In this document: piece by piece, positions 23,823-33,913 of the stretch | Numbering within the stretch: position 1 is the stretch's first letter | Layout: every line of letters begins with the position of its first letter | Assembly (NCBI GenBank): GCA_945643635.1 | Contig: CALZFC010000026.1 | Span: 1,280,001 to 1,344,000, forward strand | Source: Allodiplogaster sudhausi | Lineage: Eukaryota > Nematoda > Chromadorea > Rhabditida > Diplogasteridae | Direction: 5' to 3' | DNA length: 64,000 nt | Notes under the pieces: generated by a model | Told to the model about the DNA's origin: nothing | What the model saw: the letters and a program-made list of their open reading frames with translations, nothing else | Database searches by the model: none | Position numbers and translations under genes: made by a program

Positions 23823-25119
23823 TTTTGTGGTATTCTTCAGCTATCATAACCATACGTTTCCAAAAATTCGATCTTTGCTGAAAGTTGCCTAGGAGGAAGA
23901 TGGGATAGTTGTAGTAAGTTTATATTAATATGTCTATGTTTAATGCTTTACCGAGCGCGGAAGGAAGTTGTTTAATTTTAAAATCTTTTTTTTTATATTT
24001 CGACAAAACTTGGCGGTCCAGCCTAATCTTAATAGGGCGGCGAGTATTCGACATGCAACTTTGTCAGGAAAAAAACTTCAAACTTTATTTTGGGATCGTG
24101 CGCTTGCGATAGCTGAAGAGTACCTATTTTAAAGATTGATATTCCGTATTTCATCGTAAAATTCAGACCACAGCTTATCCAAATAAATTGCAATAATCAC
24201 CTGTCGCTGGTCTGCAGTCCTTCGTTGCCTGAGAGTGGTTGCGTGGCGAAAAGTGCTTCACCCAAAGTCCACAGAGCATAGAGGATTCAGATGACATAGT
24301 GCATGGCCAGTGTCATTAGGTCGGCAGCCACCTGGAGTAGCTCGAACAGGAAAGCCATCACGTTGCTGATGGTTCTATTCGAGGACTGTTCTCTACTGCC
24401 CGTCTAGGAATGGAGAGAACAACGGTGTAGAGGAAAGATGCCGGAAAATTCTCGTTTTATTCCTGAATGTTAAAACAGCGATTATAATTAAACTATTCCT
24501 CTCTTCACTGTAGACAAATGATGCCGTTTAAAAAGTGTCATAGCAATAGCATTTTTACACTAGTATAAGAACATGATTATGCACGAAAACGGCGCAGAGG
24601 TTTTCCTCGTTCTGCTCCGTATTGCTATACACTTTAGAATAAATTTGCTGAGTGCAGGCATCATAAAGTACCTAAAGCATTTACTTTAAAAATTAAAATA
24701 CCTACAGAAGATCAACGTATTTATATATAACATTTGTGTAATACGTACTTTGAACTATGTGATTTTGGGTAATAAAAGAAACAGTAGTGCTATGAGATAC
24801 AGAGACAAAAGCTGCAAGCGGAGCATCCACTGTTCTGCCAACTAATAGCGACAATAATTACAAAATTTGAGATTCAATGGATAACCAGTCTCCACCGAAG
24901 TAAAATATCCGTGCGAGATAGGTCACTGCAAAGTGACCAACTGTCCGGGATGCCGAAGGAGCACGACCACGAAACCGCCTATCAAGTCAATGGCGTAGAG
25001 ACCGGTCGATGCACATGCCTCTATTAATTAATACTCAAATGCAGTTGCAATTTGCAGCAACAAGAATCATTGTCGTGCTTCCGCTTGGATGAATTTCTGT
25101 ATGTCATTTCTTCGTAACT
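23823..25119. other. Intergenic with decayed exon-like fragments
   Basis: On the minus strand near 24270-24375 a hydrophobic frame (MAFLFELLQVAADLMTLAMHYVI) ends in a stop, and an in-frame continuation (ILYALWTLGEALF) follows it. This resembles the N-terminal membrane segment of a short-chain dehydrogenase but no catalytic domain is present. Near 24900-25020 another hydrophobic minus-strand stretch (LYAIDLIGGFVVVLL) stands alone. Both are at most pseudogene crumbs. Confidence 0.3.
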
Positions 25120-25620
25120 TCCTCTCTCGACTCTCCATCTACCACACTTTCTCTCAGTTGCAATCTTTGTCCTCGCCAGAAAAGAAACGATTGCAAGGTT
25201 TTCTCGCTTTCACCAAAACTAGCCTCTCATACAAGCGTATGGCGACTACAACCTCTTTGCTGTATCTCTCGTGTCCTCCAGGACTCTTTTTATCTCTCTC
25301 GCCTTACTCTCTCGTTGCACTCTCATGGCAGTACTACTTTCCTAATCCTTCTTGCTTATCCTCACTCCTCAATCCAACACCGCCGGAACCTGCAAGGAGG
25401 GGGACAGAGGGAACGATGACCAGTCGCAGAGATCTAAGAGTCTTGCAATGAGTAGATGCGATGCGGGAAAACCAGAGAAGAACACGTAGACACACGAAAC
25501 TATTTAACCACGGGTAGAAAGGGGTTTATATAAGGATGGAAGATGTAGTCCTTTGCGGACTATGGGATGTACTCTGGGGTAGGAATAGTGCAGATATTTT
25601 ATTTCTTATTTCCCTTTAAT
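25120..25620 (+). repeat. Dispersed repeat R1, copy 1
   Basis: Matches 36950-37400 and 39775-40130 in reverse orientation. Shared words include ACACCGCCGG with CTGCAAGGAG, and TTGCAATCTTTGTCCTCGCC. The end reads GATGTAGTCCTTTGCGGACT ... GGAATAGTGCAG, the complement of the ACTATTCC...GAGTACATC starts of the other copies. The frame at 25089-25451 lies inside this repeat and is not a gene. Confidence 0.55.
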
Positions 25621-26199
25621 CCCAAAGTAACGTAATCTACTTATATACACATAACCCCACAACCCTCTCGGTCTCCATTTTTTTTCTTCTTCTGTACTTT
25701 TTTGTCGATGTAAGGTAAGTCGTTTTTTTAGTTTTCTGCTTTTTAAGGCGTTCTAGTCGAGCTGGTCGCAACGAAAAGCGTTGTCTCAAAGGTTGTGGAA
25801 GAACTGAAGTAATTTTATTTATTAAATTTCATTAGTTCTTTATTCTAGATTTCCAATTTACTATTCAATTTCATCTCGTTTTCCTGCCAAGAATTCAAGG
25901 AAGATGAGTTCCACAATGTATACATGATTCCTATGATTTCGCGTCTCTTGATCGGAAGTCATAATTAAATTTATATTAAGTGCACAAGCGGTAAAATGGT
26001 ATTGTTTTTTGGACCTTTGATTGGAGAAAAGCTGAGAAAAATATATTGAATCTGTGTAATCTTGTTATCTTTTTATAAAAAGAAGGAAATAAAGAACATG
26101 ATCGGTATGATTAAATCCTCAGACATATTCAAAGACACTATCACGCACACTAAACAGTTGTTCGAAATTTGTTATAATATCAGTTTTATCGCTTTTTTA
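25621..26199. other. A/T-rich spacer, nothing recognised
   Basis: Poly-T runs and short direct repeats only; no open frame with recognisable content. Confidence 0.5.
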
Positions 26200-26620
26200 A
26201 TGCATAAGAAATGCACAGAGAAAGTGGAGTTTGCTTGCGAAATGACAAAGAAGCAAAACGTGATGGATGTGGTCGCTCGCCAGAGAAAGCCGCCTACCAC
26301 TGAGGCCTATATAAGAGTATCTGCAGGTTTGATCAGATTCGTCGGTTTGATAGAGCACTGATAAATAGAAATGGGAGAGAAAGGGGAGATTCCCACATTC
26401 ACCTTGCCCTAGATAATTTCGTATGCAAGATCGTCTGTTGTCTCCGTCATTGCTCGCCCTCCACCTGCCGCTCTCAAATCGGTAAACATACATACGTCAG
26501 TTTCAACACAACGCGTGTGCACCCTGAGCGACCAGGATCCTACACAACACCTTAGAGTTCGGTGAGAACTTTTATCGATGCATAATAAACTTATTTATTG
26601 AATTTTTTTATTTAATATTG
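26200..26620 (+). repeat. Upstream module of METTLV copy B
   Basis: Shares GAAATGACAA(A/G)GAAGCAAAA and GATGGNTGTGGT with 30720-30780 (reverse) and CACATTCACCTTGC, GCAAGATCG, ACAACGCGTGTG, GATCCTACACAACAC with 31600-31770. It precedes the signal-peptide exon at 26758 by about 140-550 bp. Confidence 0.6.
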
Positions 26621-26757
26621 TTAAAAAAAAAAAGAAAATTTATTTTCACTCTACTTTTGTCTCGCGTTTTTGAATTCTCCTGAGTTGTTCTCACACACTA
26701 TCGCCACTCACCTCTACCGCACAAATTCTTCAAAATACACCATATCCAGGTGAATAA

Positions 26758-27122
26758 ATGGAGATTACACTCGTGATCTGCCTCATTTTTGTTTTTTTTT
26801 TCATCTTACATGCAGGTGTGGCATGAAATATTCATCTGCGCAACTATCCGCTAACAAAGCGGCATAGCACACACACTTTTGTGTTGGCGATGATAAACCA
26901 ATTTTGCCATTCTGCCTCATGTTTCTTATAAATAAATAAATAAAATAAATATACATCGACGTAGGGCCGGTCGTAGATCCATTCGCTGGCGAGACCATCT
27001 TCCCTGACCACTTTCTCTTCCTCTCACTCATATCCCGCAACAAAGTTGACGTTCGGCCAATAACATCCCTGTGCTCATTCCACAATCGGCCTGATACAAC
27101 GATAAATTGTTAATTGTTGTAT

Positions 27123-27174
<52 letters not shown>

Positions 27175-27979
27175 GTATATATTCAGTATTTTTAACTTTT
27201 GGTTATAGGAATGGTAGTATGTGAAAAAAATATTATATTTAAATATGAGCTATTAATTAAATATTCAAGTGTATTATTAGTGGTATTCAGGCAGTATCTC
27301 CCTCTCCAGCAGCGCAACTTCGATCTCAAGATCAACGACGACATCTGCGCCCAAGAGCATAGCTGCCAACGACAACGCGACGATGACGTCATCGTCATTC
27401 TTCGACTTCGACGCCGGGTTGGCCAAGATCACCGCATCCTGTATGTACTCTACAGACATCGAGCAGCTATCTGGCAACATAATTAAGAACTTCATAGCAA
27501 AATTATTCGGTGAGACTTTGGTCGAAGAAGCGGTAGTGATCATATGCCTCACAGAGTTACGCGCGGCACTCAACTTTGCCCCGCTACATAAGTGGAAACG
27601 CCATAACTATACGAAACCTAGTGAAGGGGAACTTGCATCGGCGCCTACCATCGAGGCCTACTATGATCTGAAGGAACCGCGCAGCAAAATGCGCAGTCTT
27701 GATAGCATATACTTCTTTGAGAACAATTTCCCTCCCGCTATCGCGTACTTGGACAAGCGTTTCCCCGTCATTCGCACCAGTTTCAGGCGCAGATTTGAAG
27801 AGATTCGTCGGATTGATCCAGGAGTAATAGATAGGAATGCAATTGATCGTATGCTTGACGAGTATCGCGCGATTAGGGAAAGAGTACATGGTGCAACTTC
27901 ACAAATGTTTAGTTTTGACAGAAAGTGGGAATGCTTCGAGATAGAAGAGGGAAAGAGAGAGAAAGAGAGAGAGAAGTAG
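26758..27979 (+). CDS. METTLV secreted family, copy B (intact)
   Basis: Two exons: 26758-26815 (signal peptide MEITLVICLIFVFFFILHA, phase 1) and 27291-27979. They give 248 residues with no interruption, the only clean copy of four. After the signal peptide comes a Ser/Thr-rich segment (SISLSSSATSISRSTTT), then a globular part with conserved blocks LAKI, LSGNIIKNFI, VVIICLTELRAALNFAP, EAYYDLKEPRS, FPPAIAYLDKRFP, EEIRRIDPGVIDR and IDRMLDEYRAIRERV. The C-terminus is strongly charged (GKREKEREK), encoded by a GA-rich microsatellite. It is probably mostly alpha-helical. There are only three Cys outside the signal peptide. I do not recognise the family. Extracellular or vesicular location is inferred from the signal peptide. 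The intron holds a (TA)n microsatellite. Confidence 0.72.
27126..27180. repeat. TA microsatellite
   Basis: More than 20 TA units with a few TG interruptions, in the intron of METTLV copy B. Confidence 0.9.
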
Positions 27980-28053
27980 AGAAAGAGGGAGAAGGAGAGA
28001 ACATAGGATACTGAGGATGAGAAACTTGACCTTCCTTACCTAATAGGATCCTG

Positions 28054-28408
28054 TGGTGCTATTAATCTAGGAAGAAAACGGGGCGAAAGTTGAGCTCAAC
28101 TTTTTAACAAAAAAGATTGAGGGTGAACTCTGAAAAAACGGATTAGTATGGAAAAGAAGAAAGATGGGCCCAACTTATTTCAAAAAGATCCCAACTTAAA
28201 AAGTGTGCTCAGCCAAAAAGTGGTCAACATAGTGGTCAACTCTTTTTCAAACTGCAAGTGTGTGGAAGAGGAGAGAGGGAAAAGGAAGCTATAAATCATT
28301 GCTCCGTTTGGTCTCTCATTTTTGTGTACTCTCTCGCCGAGAAAAAAGGTTGACCTTAAAATGCCAGTGAAAATGAGACATCGCGTCTCGATGCCTCCGT
28401 TTTCGTCC
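28054..28408 (+). mobile_element. Truncated second copy of the 24-bp-TIR MITE
   Basis: Begins with TGGTGCTATTAATCTAGGAA and stays near-identical to 10131-10475, then stops abruptly at TCCGTTTTCGTC. The right third and right terminal repeat are missing. Immediately afterwards a fragment of a transporter gene begins, so the break is a recombination or deletion junction. Confidence 0.7.
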
Positions 28409-28424
28409 AGCCATGGGCCTGACT

Positions 28425-28620
28425 GGGCTGACCATGAGAAGGCCATGTTCATGGTAATCGTGACGACGGTGAATTAGATGGCAACGATTATTCCATATGA
28501 GGGAGTAATAAACCTTTGGCCAGACAAATTTCTTATAGCAGCATTATGATGCCGACGAGACCAAATAGATTGGACATCCATTAGGCGGCCTATTCTTTTT
28601 CCCAGTTCCATTTCCGCTAA
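28425..28620 (-). pseudogene. Fragment of an MFSD8-like transporter
   Basis: Two exon pieces of the transporter family at 33.9-64 kb are recognisable. The stretch GTTCATGGTAATCGTGACGA corresponds to the ITMNTTF segment. TTATGATGCCGACGAGACCA corresponds to the MSNLFxLVGIIMLL segment. They are contiguous, without the exon that separates them in full genes, and contain stops. It lies about 5 kb before the array. Confidence 0.65.
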
Positions 28621-29277
28621 TGTTCTGACAACAAGCCTCGCCACCAAAGCAGTCGCGGTTTTTTTCTGTCGGTGAAGCTGGCCATCTTCTCTCCGTTCGC
28701 CGTCCATCCCGAGTCACCCGTTGCTGTTCGTCTTCAACGACCACCACGGACAGAGTCCCCTTCTTTGTCGTCCCTCTCATTCTTCCCTGTCGAATAACGC
28801 TGCCTGATAAACGTGGCTTATCGGAAGTCGTATCGCTGATGAACACAGTATTCACTCAATAATTCTTTTCCTTGTTCGAAACTGAGAAGGGTTTCGAAAT
28901 TTTAATTGTTGCTAGATTAAGTCTTGCTAAATGCGTACCTAATTCTTTTCCCCCTTTACTTTTATTATAAAATCCCATCTTCCCATTCGTCTTTGCAAGA
29001 CAATTAATTTTTGATCCATCTCTATTCTAGTCTTTTTGTACCCATCTGCAAAGTCATCAAAAATTGAAATATAATTATTTATTTCGAATCATAACTCAAT
29101 TATAACTTAGCGCAACAATAATTTAGCTCATCATATCTACAAGTATAACATCATACATACCAAAATACTCGAATGAAACTGTATGGTATAATCATGTCCA
29201 CTGGGCTTGCAATTAGAGAGATATCAGGATCCTGTTAGGTGAGGAAAGTCCAGCTTTTCATCCTCATTGTCAGTAGC
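28621..29277. other. Intergenic, nothing recognised
   Basis: Overlapping minus-strand frames at 28474-28855 have no family resemblance and lack a signal peptide. From 29090 the sequence becomes similar to the 3' flank of METTLV copy A (about 18350-18480), showing that the duplication extends past the coding region. Confidence 0.4.
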
Positions 29278-30182
29278 CTAAGTTCGCTCCTTCTCCTTCT
29301 CTTTCTCCTTCTCTAGCTCTTTCTCTCTCTTTCTCTCTTCTCTCATTCTCTTCCTGCACTCATACCTTATGTCAAGCATTTGTGAAGTTGCACCATGTAC
29401 TCCTTTCCTAATCGCGTGAAACTCGTCAAGCATACGATCAATTGCTTTCCTATATATCACTCCTGGATCAGTCCGACGAATCTCTTCAAATGTGCGCCTA
29501 AATTTAGTGCGAATGCCGTGGAAGCGCTTGTCCAAATACGCGATAGCGGGAGGGAAATTGTGCTCAAAGAAGAATAGGCTATCAAGACTGCGCATGAAGC
29601 TGCGCGTCCTTCAGATCATAGTAGGCCTCGATGGTAGACGCCGACGCCAGTTCCCCTTCACTCGGTTTCGTATCGTTTTCGGGTCCCCACTTACGTAGCG
29701 GAGCAAAGTTGAGTGTTGCACGTAACTCTGTGAGGCCTATGATCACTACGGATTCATCGACCAACTCCTGATTGAACCCCGTAAGGAAGTGCCTAATTAT
29801 GTTGCCCGACAGCTCCTCACGAGGGTGGGAGGGCTCAGGCAGGTTGCGGCGATCTTGGCCAACTCGGCGTCAAAATGGAGGAGTGATGACGTCATCGTCG
29901 CGTTGTCGTTGGCAGTGATGCTCTTAGGCGCAGATGTCGTCGTTGATCTTGAGATCGAAGTAGCGCTGCTGGAGATGGAGATGCTGCCTAAATATTTCGT
30001 ATTATGTGCCATGTATACAGCGATGTTCCTACAAAATGGCCGATATGTTCCAATCAGCCATTTTGGAGGAAAAGTGGGTGTGCAACCCTGATTAGCTGAT
30101 AGTTGCACGGATGAATAATTCATGCCATACCTGCATGTAAGAGGGTCGCAAACATGAGGCAGATCACGAGTGTAGTCTCCAT
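29278..30182 (-). pseudogene. METTLV secreted family, copy C (broken)
   Basis: Exon 1 (30131-30182) encodes METTLVICLMFATLLHA. Exon 2 starts at 29987 and runs to the stop at 29278. It matches copy B, but a net +2-bp change near 29820-29830 (after ATCLSP) and a 2-bp deletion near 29605-29610 (YYDLK then out of frame) interrupt it. The intervening frame (VVIIGLTELRATLNFAP) is otherwise well kept, so inactivation is recent. The intron is only about 140 bp, against 475 bp in copy B. Confidence 0.7.
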
Positions 30183-30399
30183 ATAGTCACCTGGAAATGC
30201 AGTGTTTTGAAGCATTTGTGTAGGAGAGATAAGTGGCGATTGAGTGCGAACAAACTGAGGAGAATGTGAAAACCATAAACAAAAAGTAGAGTGAATATAT
30301 CTCAATAAGTAAGCTTTTTGGGCATCGAAAAAATCAACACGTTGTGGGGAGAGTGACTTATGCTAGGTTAACTGATTTATCCCGGCGGCAAAGGTGGAG

Positions 30400-30790
30400 G
30401 GAGAGCAAGGACAGAGAAAACAGGCGATCTTGCGTGCGATATAATCTACATACATAGGGCAAGGTGAATGGCGGTGTGTCGTCTCCCCGTTCTCTCGCTT
30501 TCATTTCTATCAATCCTGGATCAAACCTACGTATCTCTTCAAATATATAGATACTCTTATAAATCTAAAATGCTGCGAATGCCTGGGAAGCGCTTATCGA
30601 AATACGCGATAGCGGGTGTGACATTGTTTTCAAAGACGAATTGGCTACCAAAACAGAACGATGAGGTGCGCGGCTCCTACAGACCGAGGTAGGCCTCGAT
30701 GGCAGGCCCCTTTTTCTCGCGAGCACCACACCCATCACTTTTTGCTTCCTTGTCATTTCATAGACAAACTCCAATATCTTGCGCATTGAA
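30400..30790 (-). repeat. Upstream module of METTLV copy C
   Basis: Reverse-orientation relative of 26200-26620 and 31500-31800. It includes a fragment (AAATACGCGATAGCGGG) that also matches the family's coding exon, indicating rearrangement within the module. Confidence 0.5.
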
Positions 30791-31499
30791 AAAATCGAGA
30801 TGAAAAAAGAAAATATAAAATAACAAATTCCTACCTACTTTTTAGTGTTCTTGAAGGCAGAACAGTTCGGATTCATATAAAAAAATTAATCATACCGAAC
30901 ATGCTATTCTTCGCATCAAAAATACTCTTTACTTTTATCTCTTTTGCTACCAAAACCTCTCGGAAGATCCGAATCAGAAAAATGTTCAATAACTATTGGT
31001 AAATGATTTTTTGAGCTCATTTTCAGCAAATTCTCAGTAGTATAGCTGTATATAACAACGACAATTACTACGTGACATAAAGAAACATTAGAAGACACTA
31101 TGCATAATCATAAACAACCACTAAACTGCAATGGGGCACTATATATACAATTGAAATGCATATTGGAATGAGTGGGCGCAGGGGATTCTAGAGCCCACTA
31201 CAAGGGAGAGGGGTAGGACAGGGCCGGGGCAGCCGCCATTCTGGGCCTAGCCAACACTGAACGACATGCTGACGGCGGCGGCACCGCCCCCCAGGGACAA
31301 ATGAATGAAAATGATATGTGCTGCCACATGAATACATAATAAATTCATTCTCGAGATGCAGAAGACGATTGTTTGTGGGTCGAGACAAGTCGCGCTGTTG
31401 TCTTCATGGAACGAGTGTTCTATGGACTCTTATATTTACTCTCGTACTTTTCTAGAGAGAGAGAAAATGAGGCAAGAAAGAGATCGAGAGGTACAGGGA
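30791..31499. other. Intergenic, nothing recognised
   Basis: A/T-rich sequence to about 31160, then a GC-richer patch at 31190-31300 with no coding signature. Confidence 0.4.
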
Positions 31500-31800
31500 A
31501 GGAGATAAAAAAAGAATTTTCCGAATCTTAAGGCGAAGATTTATCGGATTGATCCAGGAGTGATAGATGGGAAAGCGAGAGAAAGGGGCGAATCTATGCC
31601 GCCCGCACATTCACCTTGCGCTAGATATGAAATCTCGTATGCAAGATCGCCAATTGTCTCTCTCATTGCTCGCCCTCCACCTGAGTCGCCGGGATACATT
31701 AGTCAGCCTAAGTCAGTCTCTCCACAACGCGTGTGAAACCTGGGCGAGCAAGATCCTACACAACACATTACAACTCGGTAGGAATTTGTTTCGATGCACA
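31500..31800 (+). repeat. Upstream module of METTLV copy D
   Basis: Starts with a coding-exon fragment (ATCGGATTGATCCAGGAGTG) and continues with the shared upstream words CACATTCACCTTGCGCTAGA, ACAACGCGTGTGA and GATCCTACACAACACA. Confidence 0.5.
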
Positions 31801-32003
31801 AAAACTTACCTATTGAATTTTTATATTATATATATATATTTTTTTATAAATATTTACATATTTCCACTCTAATTTTTCTCTCTTTTTTCACTCTCCTCGG
31901 ATGGAATGGATCGTTCTCGCATTCTATCGCCACCTACATACATACATACATACATACCTCTCCCGCACACATGCTTCAAAATACACTATTTCTAGGTGGT
32001 TAT

Positions 32004-32858
32004 ATGGAGACTACACTCGTGACCTGCCTCATTTTTTCTCTCTCTCTTACATATAGATCCTCTTACATGCAGGTGTGACGGCCTGGATATGTAGTTAGAC
32101 GGACGAATATGTCAAGTTGTTTTATCCAAAAAAGAGACATATATGTATGTATATGAACATATGTATGTATATTGGCCATATAATACCACCAATACTATCG
32201 GGAAGTATCACCAGCTCCAAGAGCGCTGCTTCGATCTCGGCGACAACGACGGCCGATGCCTCTCTTCTAGACAGCAGACTCTCTGCTTCCCCGACCACGA
32301 CGTCATCTGCAACTTCGACGTGGATGCAGAGCTGGCCAAGATAGCTACATCCTGCCTCAGCTCGATAAATTACGAGTAGCTTACGGGCAACATGGTTAAG
32401 CGGGGCATCGAGCGATTACTTAGCATTTTTTGATCGAATATAGCGTTGCTACCATAGGCCTCACAGAGTTACGCGCGACACTGAGTCTTGCGCCTCTTCC
32501 CTCGTATCAACCCTTCAACGAAACTGATCCCAGCGAAGGCGATCTCGCATCCGCGCCTACCATTCAGGCCTACTATGATCTGAAGGAACCGCGCTGAAAA
32601 ATGCGAAGTCTTGATAGCGAATTCTTGTATGAGCACAATGTTCTTGCCGCGATAGCATATTTGGACAAGCGCTTCCCGTAGATACGCACCATTTTTCGGC
32701 GTAAATTTGAAGAGATTCGTCAGTCTGATCCAGGAGTGTTAGATAGGAAGGCAATTGATCGTATGATTGACGAGTTTACCGAGATTCGTGAAAAAGTACG
32801 CCTGGCACTTTTGGAAATGAAATGGAGAGACAATGAATGCTGGGATGCAGTCGATTAG
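32004..32858 (+). pseudogene. METTLV secreted family, copy D (heavily decayed)
   Basis: Exon 1 at 32004 encodes METTLVTCLIFS, then a short internal duplication before the GTGTGA donor. The second exon is recognisable from about 32196, with family blocks LAKI, IGLTELRATLSLAP, YYDLKEPR and IDRMIDEF. In-frame stops occur after INYE (TAG, about 32377), after LKEPR (TGA, about 32595) and after LDKRFP (TAG, about 32679), plus frameshifts. It is the most diverged of the four copies. Confidence 0.7.
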
Positions 32859-33465
32859 ATTCATTATTTGATATTTACTTTTTTATTCGCCTCTTAAGAT
32901 GCCATGGCAATGATTCTATAGAATATAATTATCTTCATCGATACATTAATGTGTGCACAGCTTCGAATGGACAAGAAGCAATAGTTTCCTGCATTTTAAG
33001 TGAGTAAAACACTCATTGGAAATATTTCGATTTTTTATTTCTCTAATGTCATTCCTTCGTGTTGCTCAATAAAATATTCGCGAATTCAAGTAGAGAATGC
33101 TGTTCCTCAGGGCAGAGAGATTTTTGTGACTTCGGGACACTTGCAATCGAAGGTTCTAGCTCAACCTGACAAAATAAGGCGAAAAACAAGACACCATTTA
33201 TTCGCCTTAAATCTGCTTTTCCGTCTGTCAAAATAATTAGAGAGGTTCGACCTCATTACTAGAAGAAGACTGATGTTCAAAACAGCTTGCAGTTAGGCAA
33301 GGACTGGAAGACTCATATAATTACTTCTAGCTTAAAAAATTATAACATTGATTCAGAAAGCATATGTTCAAAAAAAAATCTCTGCATGGAGCTGGGATTT
33401 GCATTCAATATATTCTTTAAAACGAAAATTATTATGTTAATCCTTAAGCATACTTGCAAAACATT
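32859..33465. other. Spacer with small retroelement fragments
   Basis: 33055-33115 translates to SRIQVENAVPQG, similar to the GVPQG block of LINE reverse transcriptase, without neighbouring motifs. 33268-33360 matches 13295-13380. No gene is supported. Confidence 0.4.
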
Positions 33466-33591
33466 TGCACGGAGTGGGGTTCGAACCCACGCACCCTTAC
33501 GGGTACCAGAAAGCCCAGCCGGGAACGTACTCTGCTCGTACGAAGCATGATCGCTTGAGTCTGGCGCCTTAGACCACTCGGCCATCCGTGC
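33466..33591 (-). tRNA. tRNA-Leu(CAA) with intron
   Basis: The minus strand reads GCACGGATGGCCGAGTGGTC, TAAGGCGCCAGACTCAAG, an insert of about 41 bp (33513-33553), then TTCTGG, a long variable arm, and GTGGGTTCGAACCCCAC. The seven-base acceptor stem pairs perfectly (GCACGGA with TCCGTGC). Anticodon CAA is at 33557-33555. The intron begins one base 3' of the anticodon, the canonical position, and tRNA-Leu(CAA) genes of animals commonly have one. A and B boxes are intact. Confidence 0.93.
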
Positions 33592-33913
33592 CTTATCGCA
33601 CCTTTCCAAACGATTTACGCATACAAAGGGATAAACTGGTATGTTCCATGCGCTAATCCAGCTACCAATTGAAAAAATTGTTCTGTATGCATAGCTTCAG
33701 TCGATCAGGCCAACTTTGGTCGGGCGAGAAATGCTGATGACTTCATTTCTATAGTTGCTGTTTATCTAGTTCGAATATCACTCGCCGTTGACAGAACGAG
33801 AAGTAATGATGCGTATCTACATATACATATGTGCAGGAGATATTGGAAGCGGTCATGGCATTCATACATATAGTACATGTACGAGTTCCCTTAGCACATG
33901 CAACTTCAATATG

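Noticed and set aside
24270..24375. Short-chain dehydrogenase gene
   Set aside because: Only a membrane-segment-like stretch with a stop is present; no Rossmann motif or catalytic residues nearby.
25089..25451. 120-codon plus-strand frame
   Set aside because: It lies within dispersed repeat R1, which recurs at 37.0 and 39.8 kb without an open frame.
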